61,635 nucleotides of DNA from positions 1 through 61,635 of the forward strand of contig JABXKU010000015.1 in assembly GCA_013619105.1 (NCBI GenBank), in the 5' to 3' direction. The notes beneath the pieces were generated by a model, which was given only the letters and a program-made list of their open reading frames with translations, had not been told where the DNA came from and ran no database searches. This document shows, in pieces, positions 7,282 through 17,051 of this stretch. Position 1 is the first letter of the stretch. Each line of letters begins with the position of its first letter. The DNA comes from Desulfuromonadales bacterium (GTDB lineage Bacteria > Desulfobacterota > Desulfuromonadia > Desulfuromonadales > Syntrophotaleaceae). The position numbers were made by a program, and so were the translations under genes.

Positions 7282-9348
7282 TCAATCGGCAAGCTTACCA
7301 AAATCTGCAATTTTTTCCAGCAAGCGGGCGACTGCCGTCAGCAGTGCCAGGCGGTTGGTCTTGACTCGCACATCGTCGGCCATAACCATGACTCCTTCAA
7401 AGAAGGCATCGACCGGCACCCGTAATGCGGCAACGGTCTGCAGGGCATCACCATAATCGCCCTTGGCAATCAGCAGCCGGCACTCTTCGGCGGCCTTGTT
7501 CACGGCCTCAAAGAGCCCCGTTTCGCAACTTGCTTCGAATAGTGTGGAATCGATCGCCTCATCCACGCCGCCCTTAATGATATTGCCCACCCGCTTGAAA
7601 GCAACGACTAATTGCTGATAATCGTCACGGCTGCGGAAAGCGGCCAGTGCCTCGATCCGGGCTAGCGCATCGCCCGGCTCGTCTAGAGCGATACTAAACA
7701 CCGCGTCTACCACGTCCTGCGGCTGCCCCTGGGCCACCAACTGATGGAAGAAGCGCTGCCGGATAAAGGTTTCAACATCGGCCGCAACATCCTCTGCCGG
7801 TCGGTTCAGTTTGGCGTCCAACAAGGCGACACTTCGCTGAATCAGGGACGGCAAGGAAAGACGGTAGCCTCGCTCTAGCACAATATTCAAGATACCGATA
7901 GCGCTACGCCGTAAGGCATAGGGGTCGGCGGTACCTGTGGGAATCAGCCCAACGCCGAAACAGCCGCAGATCGTATCGATCTTGTCGGCAATGGAAACAA
8001 AGGCACCGACGCTATCCGTGGGCAGTTCACCGCCAGCCTGTATCGGTAGGTAATGTTCGTGAATGGCCACGGCCACCCGCTCATTTTCCCCTTCCAGGCG
8101 GGCGTATTCACGCCCCATAACCCCCTGCAATTCAGGGAATTCGAAAACCATACCCGTTTCCAGATCGCATTTAGCGAGCAACGCCGCCCGTTCGGTCAGC
8201 GCCACCGCAGCGGGATCGAATTGCCGAGCTAGATCGGCCGCCAGTTCTTTGAAGCGCAGAACCTTTTCATAGCTGCTACCGAGCTTGGCCTGATAAACAA
8301 CATTTTTCAAGGCATCAAGTCGACTTTCCAGGGAGACCTTGCGGTCTTCGTCCCAGAAAAACATGGCATCGGCCAGGCGAGCGCGCAGCACCCGTTCATT
8401 GCCGCGACTAACCACAGCCGGATCCTCGACCTTGGTATTGGAGACAGTAATAAAGCGCGGCAACAAGGCCCCATTGTCGTCAACCAGGGTAAAGTAACGC
8501 TGGTGCTCGCGCATGGTGGTGATCAGCAACTCACGGGGCAGAGCCAGGTAGCGCTCTTCAAAGGAACCGGTTACGGCCATGGGGTATTCGACCAGATAGG
8601 TGACTTCGTCAAGCAGCGCCGAATCGGGGTTGAGCTGACCGCCGGCCTGCTGCGCCGCCTGTCCTACACCTTCGACGATCATGGCTCGACGTTTAACGGG
8701 ATCGGCAATAACAAATTGAGCTTCCGCCGCCGCCAAATATTGTTCGACGTTCTGCACTTCGAAAGCCTCAGGAGCCATAAAGCGATGCCCCCGAGAAAAC
8801 TTTCCGCTCTCAAGGTTGCCGTAGCAAAAGGGTACCACCGCACCGTCGAACAGAGCAACGATCCAGTGCATAGGCCGGGCAAAACGGATATCAAGATCTT
8901 TCCAACGCATGGACTTACGAAAGGTCAGGCTACCGATCAGGCGCGGCAAAATTTCCGGCAGCAGTTCGGCGGTCGGCCGGCCTTCCACAATCTTGGAAAG
9001 GTGTAGATATTCGCCTTTGTCCGTCTTAACCCGGGACAGGTCCGCGACTTCGACCCCATTGCTGCGAGCGAAACCAAGAGCCGCCTTGGTCGGGTTGCCC
9101 TCACCATCGAAGGCCACCTTGACCGACGGACCGGCCACATTGAGTTCCTGGCGTTCCTGGTGCAGAGCCACACCACTGATGGAGATAGCCAACCGGCGTG
9201 GCGTGGCGAAGGTGCGAAGATCGTCACAGGCGATACGAGCTTTCTTAAATTCCTTCGTCAACAGCCGTTTAAGATCGGCCATGGCGACCGGCAAAAACCC
9301 GGCCGGAATCTCTTCAGTACCCAATTCCAGGAACAGTTCAGCAGACAT
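7282..9348 (-). CDS. glyS: glycyl-tRNA synthetase beta subunit
   Basis: A 688-residue protein, the normal length for the beta chain of the bacterial alpha2-beta2 glycyl-tRNA synthetase, which binds tRNA-Gly while the alpha chain makes glycyl-adenylate. It opens with the typical LFLELGTEEIPAGFLP and has the conserved MRWKDLDIRFARPMHWIV and ADKIDTICGCF segments, with an anticodon-binding C-terminal helical region (RVGNIIKG). It follows glyQ by 85 bp, a gap containing a stem-loop, and precedes ppdK. Confidence 0.97.
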   Translation of the reverse strand: MSAELFLELGTEEIPAGFLPVAMADLKRLLTKEFKKARIACDDLRTFATPRRLAISISGVALHQERQELNVAGPSVKVAFDGEGNPTKAALGFARSNGVEVADLSRVKTDKGEYLHLSKIVEGRPTAELLPEILPRLIGSLTFRKSMRWKDLDIRFARPMHWIVALFDGAVVPFCYGNLESGKFSRGHRFMAPEAFEVQNVEQYLAAAEAQFVIADPVKRRAMIVEGVGQAAQQAGGQLNPDSALLDEVTYLVEYPMAVTGSFEERYLALPRELLITTMREHQRYFTLVDDNGALLPRFITVSNTKVEDPAVVSRGNERVLRARLADAMFFWDEDRKVSLESRLDALKNVVYQAKLGSSYEKVLRFKELAADLARQFDPAAVALTERAALLAKCDLETGMVFEFPELQGVMGREYARLEGENERVAVAIHEHYLPIQAGGELPTDSVGAFVSIADKIDTICGCFGVGLIPTGTADPYALRRSAIGILNIVLERGYRLSLPSLIQRSVALLDAKLNRPAEDVAADVETFIRQRFFHQLVAQGQPQDVVDAVFSIALDEPGDALARIEALAAFRSRDDYQQLVVAFKRVGNIIKGGVDEAIDSTLFEASCETGLFEAVNKAAEECRLLIAKGDYGDALQTVAALRVPVDAFFEGVMVMADDVRVKTNRLALLTAVARLLEKIADFGKLAD

Positions 9349-9383
9349 AGGGGGTGCTCCGTCCTTCTTTTACTAAAAGACAA

Positions 9384-9409
9384 ACCACGGAAAGTCTTAA
9401 CTCCGTGGT
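9384..9409. other. stem-loop between glyQ and glyS
   Basis: ACCACGG and CCGTGGT form a 7-bp perfect stem with a 12-base loop in the glyQ-glyS gap. On the minus strand the following sequence is T-rich (TTTGTCTTTT), so it could act as a partial terminator or stabilise the glyQ message end. Confidence 0.45.
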
Positions 9410-9433
9410 GCAAATAACAGGAAATCCGTCCCG

Positions 9434-10303
<870 letters not shown>

Positions 10304-10381
10304 AATGCCTCCAGGCTTTTGCCGCCAGCCGGAACGTAACCGACTACTAGGGCAGCGGGGTTAGCACTTTCAGGGGGTGCA

Positions 10382-10411
10382 AAGGTAGCTTTTTTTACTA
10401 GGCCCTGTCAA
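10382..10411 (-). promoter_or_regulatory. probable sigma-70 promoter for glyQ-glyS-ppdK
   Basis: On the minus strand TTGACA (10411-10406) is followed after 18 bases by TACCTT (10387-10382), about 80 bp ahead of the glyQ start. The 11-bp palindrome CCCAAATTGGG (10412-10422) abuts the -35 box on its upstream side and could be an operator. Confidence 0.5.
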
Positions 10412-10432
10412 CCCAAATTGGGCCCTGAAAAG

Positions 10433-11209
10433 CTAGCGAATAGCCGCTACGCGGGCCTTGCCAACCAGCATCTGCTCCATGAAGGACAGAGACTTGGGAG
10501 GCCGGCTCAAATGCTGGCGCAAAGCGTCCGCCAAGACCTTGCCGCCCTCATCCAGGGTTCGCTCGCTGAAGCGGAATCCTTCAAACAGGGTTAACTGCGA
10601 TTGCAGGGAACGGCCCAGAGTGCCAAAGGTCATCACTGAAACCTTAAGAGGGACCGTTGGCGGTGCGCAATCCAGACACAAACAGCCACCGGCGCTAGCG
10701 GAAAAAGCGGCCTGTTCTCCATCAAGAGCGGAATTGCAAGCAGCGCAATGCAGAAAATGGGGCGCATAGCCGACTAAGGCCAGCAACCGCAGTTCAAACA
10801 ATAAGCGAGCCTCCAGAGACAGGCCTTTTTTATTCAGATGATCGAGAAAGGCCTGCAGCAGATGAAAAACATCCGCGTGCACCTGTTTGTCCCCCAGCAG
10901 GCCTTCCACCAACTCACAGCCGTAGGACGCCAGAGCCAAAGCGCCGACATCCTTGCGCAAACCGCTGCGCAGATCGATGAGCTCAGCCTCCTGCAACGAC
11001 ACCATCTCGCTGCTGACCTTGTCAGTCCAGTACAATCGCACTTGAGAAAATGGCTCAAGAGCTGTACCAAACCGCTTGCGACTCTTGCGGGCGTTGCGGG
11101 CAAAACCTTTAAGCAGGCCCTGCTCCAGAGAAAAACAGGTGATGATACGGTCTGCGTCTTTATAATCAAGATGGTGCAGAATAATTGCTTCGGAATTCAA
11201 CTGTTGCAT
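10433..11209 (-). CDS. recO: DNA repair protein RecO
   Basis: A 258-residue RecO, the usual length. It acts with RecR to load RecA onto SSB-coated single-stranded DNA in the RecF pathway. The N-terminal OB fold contains SEAIILHHLDYKDADRIITCFS. The central helical region is followed by a zinc site, CAAC (155-158) and a second CX2C (178-181). The gene lies between mgtE and glyQ in the order common in the Geobacter/Desulfuromonas group. GAAGG lies 8 bases before the ATG. Confidence 0.93.
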   Translation of the reverse strand: MQQLNSEAIILHHLDYKDADRIITCFSLEQGLLKGFARNARKSRKRFGTALEPFSQVRLYWTDKVSSEMVSLQEAELIDLRSGLRKDVGALALASYGCELVEGLLGDKQVHADVFHLLQAFLDHLNKKGLSLEARLLFELRLLALVGYAPHFLHCAACNSALDGEQAAFSASAGGCLCLDCAPPTVPLKVSVMTFGTLGRSLQSQLTLFEGFRFSERTLDEGGKVLADALRQHLSRPPKSLSFMEQMLVGKARVAAIR

Positions 11210-11284
11210 AAAACGACCTTCATTACTTCCTTTATTGCCAATGCCATATAGGGCGGTCAGCCACCCGATGGCAACGGACCCGAG

Positions 11285-12640
11285 CTAGTGGAGATGGGAG
11301 ATAAACAGGGTGGCGGTGCCGAAATAGATCAGAATGCCGGTGATATCGTTGGCCGTCTGCACGAAAGGACTGGAAGCGATGGCCGGATCGATTCCGACTC
11401 GCTTAAAAAAGCTCGGAGCCAAAGCCCCCATGCTGGCCGCAACGGTCATGGCCGAAACCATTGCCAGCCCAACCACCAGGCCAAGAAAAGGATTGCCGTG
11501 CCACAAAGTAGCTATCAGAGCAACCGTTAGCCCGCACACCGTGCCCATGATGATGCCGACCCGCAACTCTTTGAGAATGACTTGGCCCAGGGTAGAAAAA
11601 TCGATATGCCCGGTAGCAAAGCCGCGCACCACGATGGTCGCCGACTGGCCGCCGACGTTACCGCCCATGCCGGTAATGACAGGAATAAAGGTGATCAGGG
11701 CAATAACTTCACTGAGGGTGGATTTAAACTGCCACATCAGATAGCCGGTGATGAGGCCGCCAAACAGGTTAATGACCAGCCACGGCAGCCGCAACTGGGC
11801 GACCTTAAAGGACTTGAAGCCGTACATCAACTCTTCTTGGCTGGCGCCGGCCATCTTGTAGATATCTTCGGTGGCCTCCTCGCGCATGACGTCGATAACG
11901 TCGTCGACGGTGATCAATCCGACCAGTTTGTTCCATTCATCGACCACTGGAATAGCGAGAATATTGTATTTGGCTACTAAGTGCGCCACCTCCTCCTGGT
12001 CCTTGTCGGTGCGCACGTTGATCACATCGGTGACCATCACGTCTTTGAGCTGAGTTGCCGGCGCAACGGTCAGTAACTGGCGCAACGACATGACCCCGAC
12101 CAGATGGCCATGGGCATCAGTCACATAGACGTAGAAAACCATCTCGGCATCTTTGGCCTGCTGCAGATCCTCAATCGCCTTCTGCACGGTGGTATCCTCA
12201 CGCAGACTGAAGATCTCCGGGGACATGATCCCGCCCGCGGTATCTTCGGCATATTGCAGCAGTTGCTCGATCTCTTCCGAATGCTCATCCTGCATGGTGG
12301 TGAGGATTTCTTCGGCGATCTCCTCGGGCAGGTTACGGATGATCTCGACGGCATCGTCGTAGGGCATCTCCTGCAGCACTTCGGTGATCGTCTCACGACC
12401 AATCTGCTCCAGCAAAAACGCCCCGGTACTGTGGTCAAGTTCCGAAAGGACGCTGGCCGCCGTTTCAATATCTTCAATCAGGTTGAACAGAATCTGCTGT
12501 TCTTTGGGTATCAGGTAGGAAAAGAGGTGGGCAATGTCCGCCGGATGAGACTTGGATAGGACCTTGGCTAAGTTTGGATAGGCACCGCGTCGAACCAGCC
12601 GCCGCACGGTATCAAGGAGCATTTGCAGTTTCTGGTCCAT
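11285..12640 (-). CDS. mgtE: magnesium transporter MgtE
   Basis: A 451-residue MgtE-type Mg2+ channel, full length. The cytoplasmic N domain (about residues 1-130) is made of the family's helical repeats. Two CBS domains follow (about 135-255), including VDEWNKLVGLITVDDVIDVM, which sense Mg2+ and gate the pore. The C-terminal part has five membrane helices with the ITGMGGNVGGQSATI and PFVQTANDITG pore segments. It is first in a minus-strand unit with recO, 75 bp apart, and has its own promoter. No M-box-like leader is possible in its roughly 40-base leader. Confidence 0.95.
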   Translation of the reverse strand: MDQKLQMLLDTVRRLVRRGAYPNLAKVLSKSHPADIAHLFSYLIPKEQQILFNLIEDIETAASVLSELDHSTGAFLLEQIGRETITEVLQEMPYDDAVEIIRNLPEEIAEEILTTMQDEHSEEIEQLLQYAEDTAGGIMSPEIFSLREDTTVQKAIEDLQQAKDAEMVFYVYVTDAHGHLVGVMSLRQLLTVAPATQLKDVMVTDVINVRTDKDQEEVAHLVAKYNILAIPVVDEWNKLVGLITVDDVIDVMREEATEDIYKMAGASQEELMYGFKSFKVAQLRLPWLVINLFGGLITGYLMWQFKSTLSEVIALITFIPVITGMGGNVGGQSATIVVRGFATGHIDFSTLGQVILKELRVGIIMGTVCGLTVALIATLWHGNPFLGLVVGLAMVSAMTVAASMGALAPSFFKRVGIDPAIASSPFVQTANDITGILIYFGTATLFISHLH

Positions 12641-12682
12641 CTGTAAATCTCCTTGACAGGGGTGAGGGCCTATAAACGTGTA

Positions 12683-12712
12683 ACTCTAGCACCCACCGCA
12701 CAATTCTGTCAA
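12683..12712 (-). promoter_or_regulatory. sigma-70 promoter for mgtE
   Basis: On the minus strand TTGACA (12712-12707), 18 bases, then TAGAGT (12688-12683). The predicted transcript start lies about 35-40 bases before the mgtE ATG. Confidence 0.6.
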
Positions 12713-12737
12713 CGAGCAGATTCTCGAAGCGACCCCA

Positions 12738-12767
12738 GCAGCGGCGGTGTAAATAGCCCGCCGCTGC
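12738..12767. other. strong GC stem-loop between the DUF1318 gene and mgtE
   Basis: GCAGCGGCGG and CCGCCGCTGC form a perfect 10-bp stem with a 10-base loop. No T-run follows on either strand, so it is not a standard intrinsic terminator. It lies between the DUF1318 stop codon and the mgtE promoter and may protect the 3' end of the upstream message. Confidence 0.6.
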
Positions 12768-12821
12768 CGGTGGATTGGTGAAAAATCAGCAAGGGCAAAA
12801 CCCACTGCGAACTCCATTAGT

Positions 12822-13406
12822 TTATTTGGGCTGCCAGTCGCCGTTAGCGTCCTGCAAGTACCAACCAGACGGGGCCTGCTGCCGCCAGGAATCGGCAAAA
12901 ACAGCCTTTACCTCATCGGCCTTCTCGGGAAAATCGTTGGCCTGAGCGATCTCCTGGTAGAGCCGCAGACGATCGCTGTTTTCCTCCCCGACCAGCCGTT
13001 TGGCCTGACTGCGAGAACGCAGGTCCAAACCAGCCAGATCCCGAATGGCCAGCAGGCCATCGGCAGCGACACCGACCTGCCCGCCCTGCAGCAGAGGCTG
13101 CAGAGCGCGTGTCCGCTCTTTCATAGCCTCTTTGATCGCGCGAATTTCCGGCGTACTGACATTGATATCCTGCGCGGCATAGACGGTTGTCGGACCTAGC
13201 AATCTCTGCCAGCTACCGACATCGGGCGCGGGCTTGGTTTCGGGCTGCGGCTCGGCGGGCTGACCATTTGGTTCGCCCCAAACCTCATTGACAATGCGGT
13301 CAGCGGCATTACGCACCTCTTCAGCCGGAAAATAGATATTAATGGTAACGCAAGACAGCAGGGCACAGGCTGCCGTTACGGAAAAGATCCAGCTGAGTTT
13401 TTTCAT
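12822..13406 (-). CDS. DUF1318 (YdbL-like) lipoprotein
   Basis: A 194-residue lipoprotein. The signal peptide ends in ALLSC, a lipobox. Next comes VTINIYFPAEEV, then a Pro/Glu-rich linker and a C-terminal DUF1318 domain (about residues 90-175: INVSTPEIRAIKEAMKERTR...LAGLDLRSRSQAKRLVGEENSDRL). In E. coli the periplasmic YdbL and small lipoprotein YnbE work with YdbH. Here a single protein carries both the lipid anchor and the DUF1318 domain, just downstream of the YdbH-like gene. I chose the ATG at 13406, with GGGGAG upstream, rather than one 22 codons earlier that lies in a repeat. Confidence 0.8.
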   Translation of the reverse strand: MKKLSWIFSVTAACALLSCVTINIYFPAEEVRNAADRIVNEVWGEPNGQPAEPQPETKPAPDVGSWQRLLGPTTVYAAQDINVSTPEIRAIKEAMKERTRALQPLLQGGQVGVAADGLLAIRDLAGLDLRSRSQAKRLVGEENSDRLRLYQEIAQANDFPEKADEVKAVFADSWRQQAPSGWYLQDANGDWQPK

Positions 13407-13428
13407 TGCGTTCTCCCCTCGGTTAGCT

Positions 13429-13570
13429 GGTTTCTGCCCGGAAACGGTCCTTTTCCGTGATCTCAGCGTCAATCTGCAGCCTTGCTTGTGCGGCGTACCG
13501 ATGTACGCCTCCGCACAAGGCCTTGACTTCCTTGACCTTACGAAAAACTACTCGTTTCCAAATCAGAAAC
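13429..13570 (-). repeat. palindromic element A, copy 1
   Basis: About 142 bp with matched ends: GTTTCTGCCCGGAAACG at one side and CGTTTCCAAATCAGAAAC at the other. The centre holds the hairpin CTTGTGCGGCGTAC/GTACGCCTCCGCACAAG. Read on the minus strand it shares AAGGTCAAGGAAxTCAAG and GGAAAAGGxCCGTTTCCGG with the copies near 39.0 and 39.8 kb. It fills the gap between the YdbH-like and DUF1318 genes and ends 22 bp before the DUF1318 start codon. Confidence 0.8.
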
Positions 13571-13576
13571 TCGCCA

Positions 13577-13605
13577 GTGTTCATCCGAAATCCTCAGATG
13601 AACAC
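13577..13605. other. stem-loop next to element A copy 1
   Basis: GTGTTCATC and GATGAACAC form a perfect 9-bp stem with an 11-base loop, between the YdbH-like stop codon and element A. There is no T-run. Confidence 0.55.
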
Positions 13606-13658
13606 AAGCTGATTAATCTCAAGATCCTTTGTCACTATAAACCCGGCGTCAGGCAAAA

Positions 13659-16600
13659 TCAATCGGCCCGATCGATACGCTGCAGCCGTTTGAGCATCTC
13701 CGAAAAGGCGATGGCCGATGGCGGGGCTATAATATCTATTTTGGGCGGCAGAGCGCCACCGTAGACCAAATACCGGTCCGTATCCGGGCGAGCGATGCCT
13801 CTCAGATGAAACACATCCCGCTCTAAATCGCAGGCAATGCCGATTTTACGGTAGCGATAAAAATCGACGAAGCGATAGACACCCCGAGACAGGGCCGCCG
13901 ACAGCCCGCCCTGACTGAGAATAGCTAGATTATTCAAGGCCTTGACGCTGATATTGCGGCGCCCCTCGAGACGACTTTCAACCAAAGCGGTAAACTTGGC
14001 CGGCGTGGAACCGAACAGCCGCAGCTCGTGAATGTAACCGTCGACGATGCCGTTCATGGCACCGAAAGAGAAGGTCTGAGTCAGCTGGTAAAGGTCGATG
14101 GCCTCAAAGTCGATATCTGCGGTAAGTTGCGGATGACTGACATTCGAAAAGTCGAGGCCGATTTCACCGATTCGAATGCGACCGCCAAAGGCATCGACAC
14201 TCGCCTCTCCTTCGGAGCTGAGCAGCCCCCCCCGATAACGGATGCGGCCGAGGTTGGCATCGAGCCGGCCCGCCATGGTCGCCAAGCCAAGTTCACCGGT
14301 CAACTGTTCCAGATCGACCCCGTCGATGCTGAAATGACCCGTCACCAACAAGCCTTCCGCAACACGGCCAAGCACCAGATCCGCCACCGTAATATGCCCC
14401 CCGGCCATTTTCGACAGCAGAGGCACCTGAAAAGTAAAGCGGTTGCGCTGTGAGATAAACCGCAGTGGCGTCTCGGCCAGCTGCGCCGGTCCCAGGCGCA
14501 GCTTCTTGAACTGCAACGCCCCGGCTCTCGGCCTAGAGTTAGGCCCCGCCGAATCCGCAGCAAAAGCCAGGTCAAAGGGCACCCGACCTCGCAGACCTTC
14601 CAGCAACAAATCCGCTGCAGGCCATTTCAGGGATATCTGCTGAGGTAGAATTTCGCCCCGCAACCACCAGCCTCCGCGGTTATGCAAATCGAAATCGGCC
14701 TGCAATCCACCAGAAAGTTGTGCCCCGGCCAGGGCCGGTTGGCTTTCAGACAATAGATCACTAAGCAAATCGGCAGCGGGGCCGGCCAACTTCGGCAACA
14801 GTAGCCCCCCGGACAGATGAATTTCGCTGGGTGATATCAGACCGCTGCCTTGCAGAGTAGCGATCTGGCCCAGACTGAAGATTACTTGCTCGGCCTGCAG
14901 TCGACGCGCATCAGGATGCCAGTCCAGACGCACGTCTACACGGGACGGCAAGTGTGCCAGATCGGCATAGTATTGACCCCAAAGTGCCTCGGCAACCGCA
15001 AGGTCAGCCTGTAGCACCGCCTGTAGCGGTTGCCCAGTGCGCCCATTCAACTGACCATGGGCCGTAACCCGGCCTCCGGCAAAACCAGATAAACCATCTT
15101 CCGATAGCCACTCCAGATCCTGCAGTTCTAGAGTATCAAGCTGGACCTGCCAGCGCTTAGCCTGCCAGCCGATGGAACCGTTCAGAGCCACCCCGCCGGA
15201 TAATTCCCCAGGCCCCATCAGTTGCGCCGCAGCTTTCACTTTGCTGAGAGTCAGACGCCCTTTGTGAAAACTCAGCCGACTGCTACCGCTTAAGCCAGCC
15301 AGCTGCAGATTATCCCCGGCCAAGCGCCGGCCTTTGAGACTAAGATTGCCGGTCACTGGACCATCCGGACCACCATTAAGCTGTAATCGGCTGGACAAGC
15401 CGTCCAGTTGCAGACCAGTCAATCCCATTTGTCGGCTACCGAGACTAGCCGATAAAGCCCACCCATCGGGCATCCGACGTTTCAGTACAGCCTTTCCAGA
15501 AAACCCGTTCAAACCCTGTAACACTTGCGGGCGTAGACGCCGGCCGAGCAGCGGTCGCCAATGAGACCAATTTGCGGATAACAATTGGAAATCCAGGCGC
15601 TTCAAATCACCATTAGCAATAAGCAGTTCACGATCCTTCACCCGCAACCGGGCCTGGCCCCTAAATCCGTCAGCGGCAGAATGAAGGTCGGCGCGTAACC
15701 GAAGGGGCGCCAAATCGAGCAGATAATTTTTACCCTGGCGACCTCCGGGCAGGCCGTTCAATTCGACCTGAACCCGCACAGCCTCTTCTTGAAGGGAAAA
15801 ATCGGCCTCCATGCGCAAACCACCGACGATATCCAGAGGCGGTTCACCGAGCAATTGGCCCTTAAGTCGACCGGGTTCGGCAACCTGTAATGACAATTGG
15901 CCCTGCAGCACTCCTGCGCTCCAGTTACCGGTCAGCTTGCCGGGATTGCCACTAGCGAGCCGAAAGGTCCCCTGCCCTTGCCAACCAGCCTCTGCTGAGC
16001 TCAATGTAAAATCAAGCTCTTCTAAGGGAATAACCAGCTTGCCCTTTTGGATTTGGGCCGCGGCCAATCGCAGGGAAAACTGTGGCCCTGCCTGTTCGTT
16101 CCAATGGAAAGCAAGGTCTGCATCCTGCAGGGTAAAATCCCAGGCGTCTGGCAGGACTGAAGGCAGCTGCAAACCTGAGCGCAACTGCTCAAAAGAAAGC
16201 CGGTCGAAGCGTTCCAGATGAATACGGCCGCTGCCCCCCACAAAACCTCCAGCGGGAACCGACAGGGACAGCTCTTCGGCCAGCAGGGGACTACCGTCCC
16301 AACTAAAATCCTGCAAGATCAACTGCAGCCCCTGCTGCCAGTCGGCACGACCAGACAGTTGCAGAGGAATGCCATCGCCTTCTCCCAATGCCCCCTGCAG
16401 TCGGAAGTTGTACATACCATCCTTGCGCAGATCGATCTTCACCTGACGCAGACTCAGCAACCGCTCGGACAGACGATAATCGATACGGCCGTCACGTAAT
16501 ATAAGTCGACCAATGTGAAAAGGGGGATGGGCAGGAAACCCACCGCCAGAAGGCGGCGAGGAGGTCGGCGCTTGCAGAAATAGACTAGGGGAATCGATTT

Positions 16601-16904
16601 CGAGGGCACTGAGGCGGCCCTGAAGCAAATCTTTCAGCCCCAGTTCGAGACGCAGTTGCGGCACCTCGACTCGATAATTATCGGGACGCTGCAGATGCAG
16701 TGCATCGATTTGCAATACACCCTTTTGCCAACTTAAGCGGCCGATGGCCACCTCGGCCGATAGTCTCTCGGCAGCCAGAGTGGCTAAGCGAGGGCGCAGC
16801 CAATCATTCAGCAGGGTCTCGGAAAAGACGTAGATCCCCGTCACCAACACCACAAGCAGTAGCGCCAGCGTACCCAACAGATATCGACAGTGAATCCGTT
16901 TCAT
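13659..16904 (-). CDS. YdbH-like giant AsmA/TAM-superfamily protein
   Basis: About 1,081 residues; E. coli YdbH is about 880. One N-terminal membrane anchor (YLLGTLALLLVVLVTGIYVFS) is followed by a long periplasmic beta-rich region of repeating Leu/Gly-rich strands. The C-terminal part (ELGLATMAGRLDANLGRIRYRGGLL...GMNGIVDGYIHELRLFGS...ALSRGVYRFVDFYRYRKIGIACDL) is the dicarboxylate-transport/YdbH signature. The family, with TamB and YhdP, forms bridges that carry phospholipid to the outer membrane. The start is uncertain: ATG 16904 gives a clean anchor, while ATG 16928 or TTG 16946 would add 8 or 14 residues. It lies between polA and the DUF1318 lipoprotein. Confidence 0.8.
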   Translation of the reverse strand: MKRIHCRYLLGTLALLLVVLVTGIYVFSETLLNDWLRPRLATLAAERLSAEVAIGRLSWQKGVLQIDALHLQRPDNYRVEVPQLRLELGLKDLLQGRLSALEIDSPSLFLQAPTSSPPSGGGFPAHPPFHIGRLILRDGRIDYRLSERLLSLRQVKIDLRKDGMYNFRLQGALGEGDGIPLQLSGRADWQQGLQLILQDFSWDGSPLLAEELSLSVPAGGFVGGSGRIHLERFDRLSFEQLRSGLQLPSVLPDAWDFTLQDADLAFHWNEQAGPQFSLRLAAAQIQKGKLVIPLEELDFTLSSAEAGWQGQGTFRLASGNPGKLTGNWSAGVLQGQLSLQVAEPGRLKGQLLGEPPLDIVGGLRMEADFSLQEEAVRVQVELNGLPGGRQGKNYLLDLAPLRLRADLHSAADGFRGQARLRVKDRELLIANGDLKRLDFQLLSANWSHWRPLLGRRLRPQVLQGLNGFSGKAVLKRRMPDGWALSASLGSRQMGLTGLQLDGLSSRLQLNGGPDGPVTGNLSLKGRRLAGDNLQLAGLSGSSRLSFHKGRLTLSKVKAAAQLMGPGELSGGVALNGSIGWQAKRWQVQLDTLELQDLEWLSEDGLSGFAGGRVTAHGQLNGRTGQPLQAVLQADLAVAEALWGQYYADLAHLPSRVDVRLDWHPDARRLQAEQVIFSLGQIATLQGSGLISPSEIHLSGGLLLPKLAGPAADLLSDLLSESQPALAGAQLSGGLQADFDLHNRGGWWLRGEILPQQISLKWPAADLLLEGLRGRVPFDLAFAADSAGPNSRPRAGALQFKKLRLGPAQLAETPLRFISQRNRFTFQVPLLSKMAGGHITVADLVLGRVAEGLLVTGHFSIDGVDLEQLTGELGLATMAGRLDANLGRIRYRGGLLSSEGEASVDAFGGRIRIGEIGLDFSNVSHPQLTADIDFEAIDLYQLTQTFSFGAMNGIVDGYIHELRLFGSTPAKFTALVESRLEGRRNISVKALNNLAILSQGGLSAALSRGVYRFVDFYRYRKIGIACDLERDVFHLRGIARPDTDRYLVYGGALPPKIDIIAPPSAIAFSEMLKRLQRIDRAD

Positions 16905-17051
16905 AGGCGAACCGGACCGACGGGCCATTGCGCAACAGCCCGTCAAAGGTCCATAGAGAGGGAATCAAACCAGTCAAAGCTGGTTTAATTGTACAGGATC
17001 CGAGAACATCTTGCTTTTTGAGTTATTCGCCTTCCCTGACAAAGGAACCCT

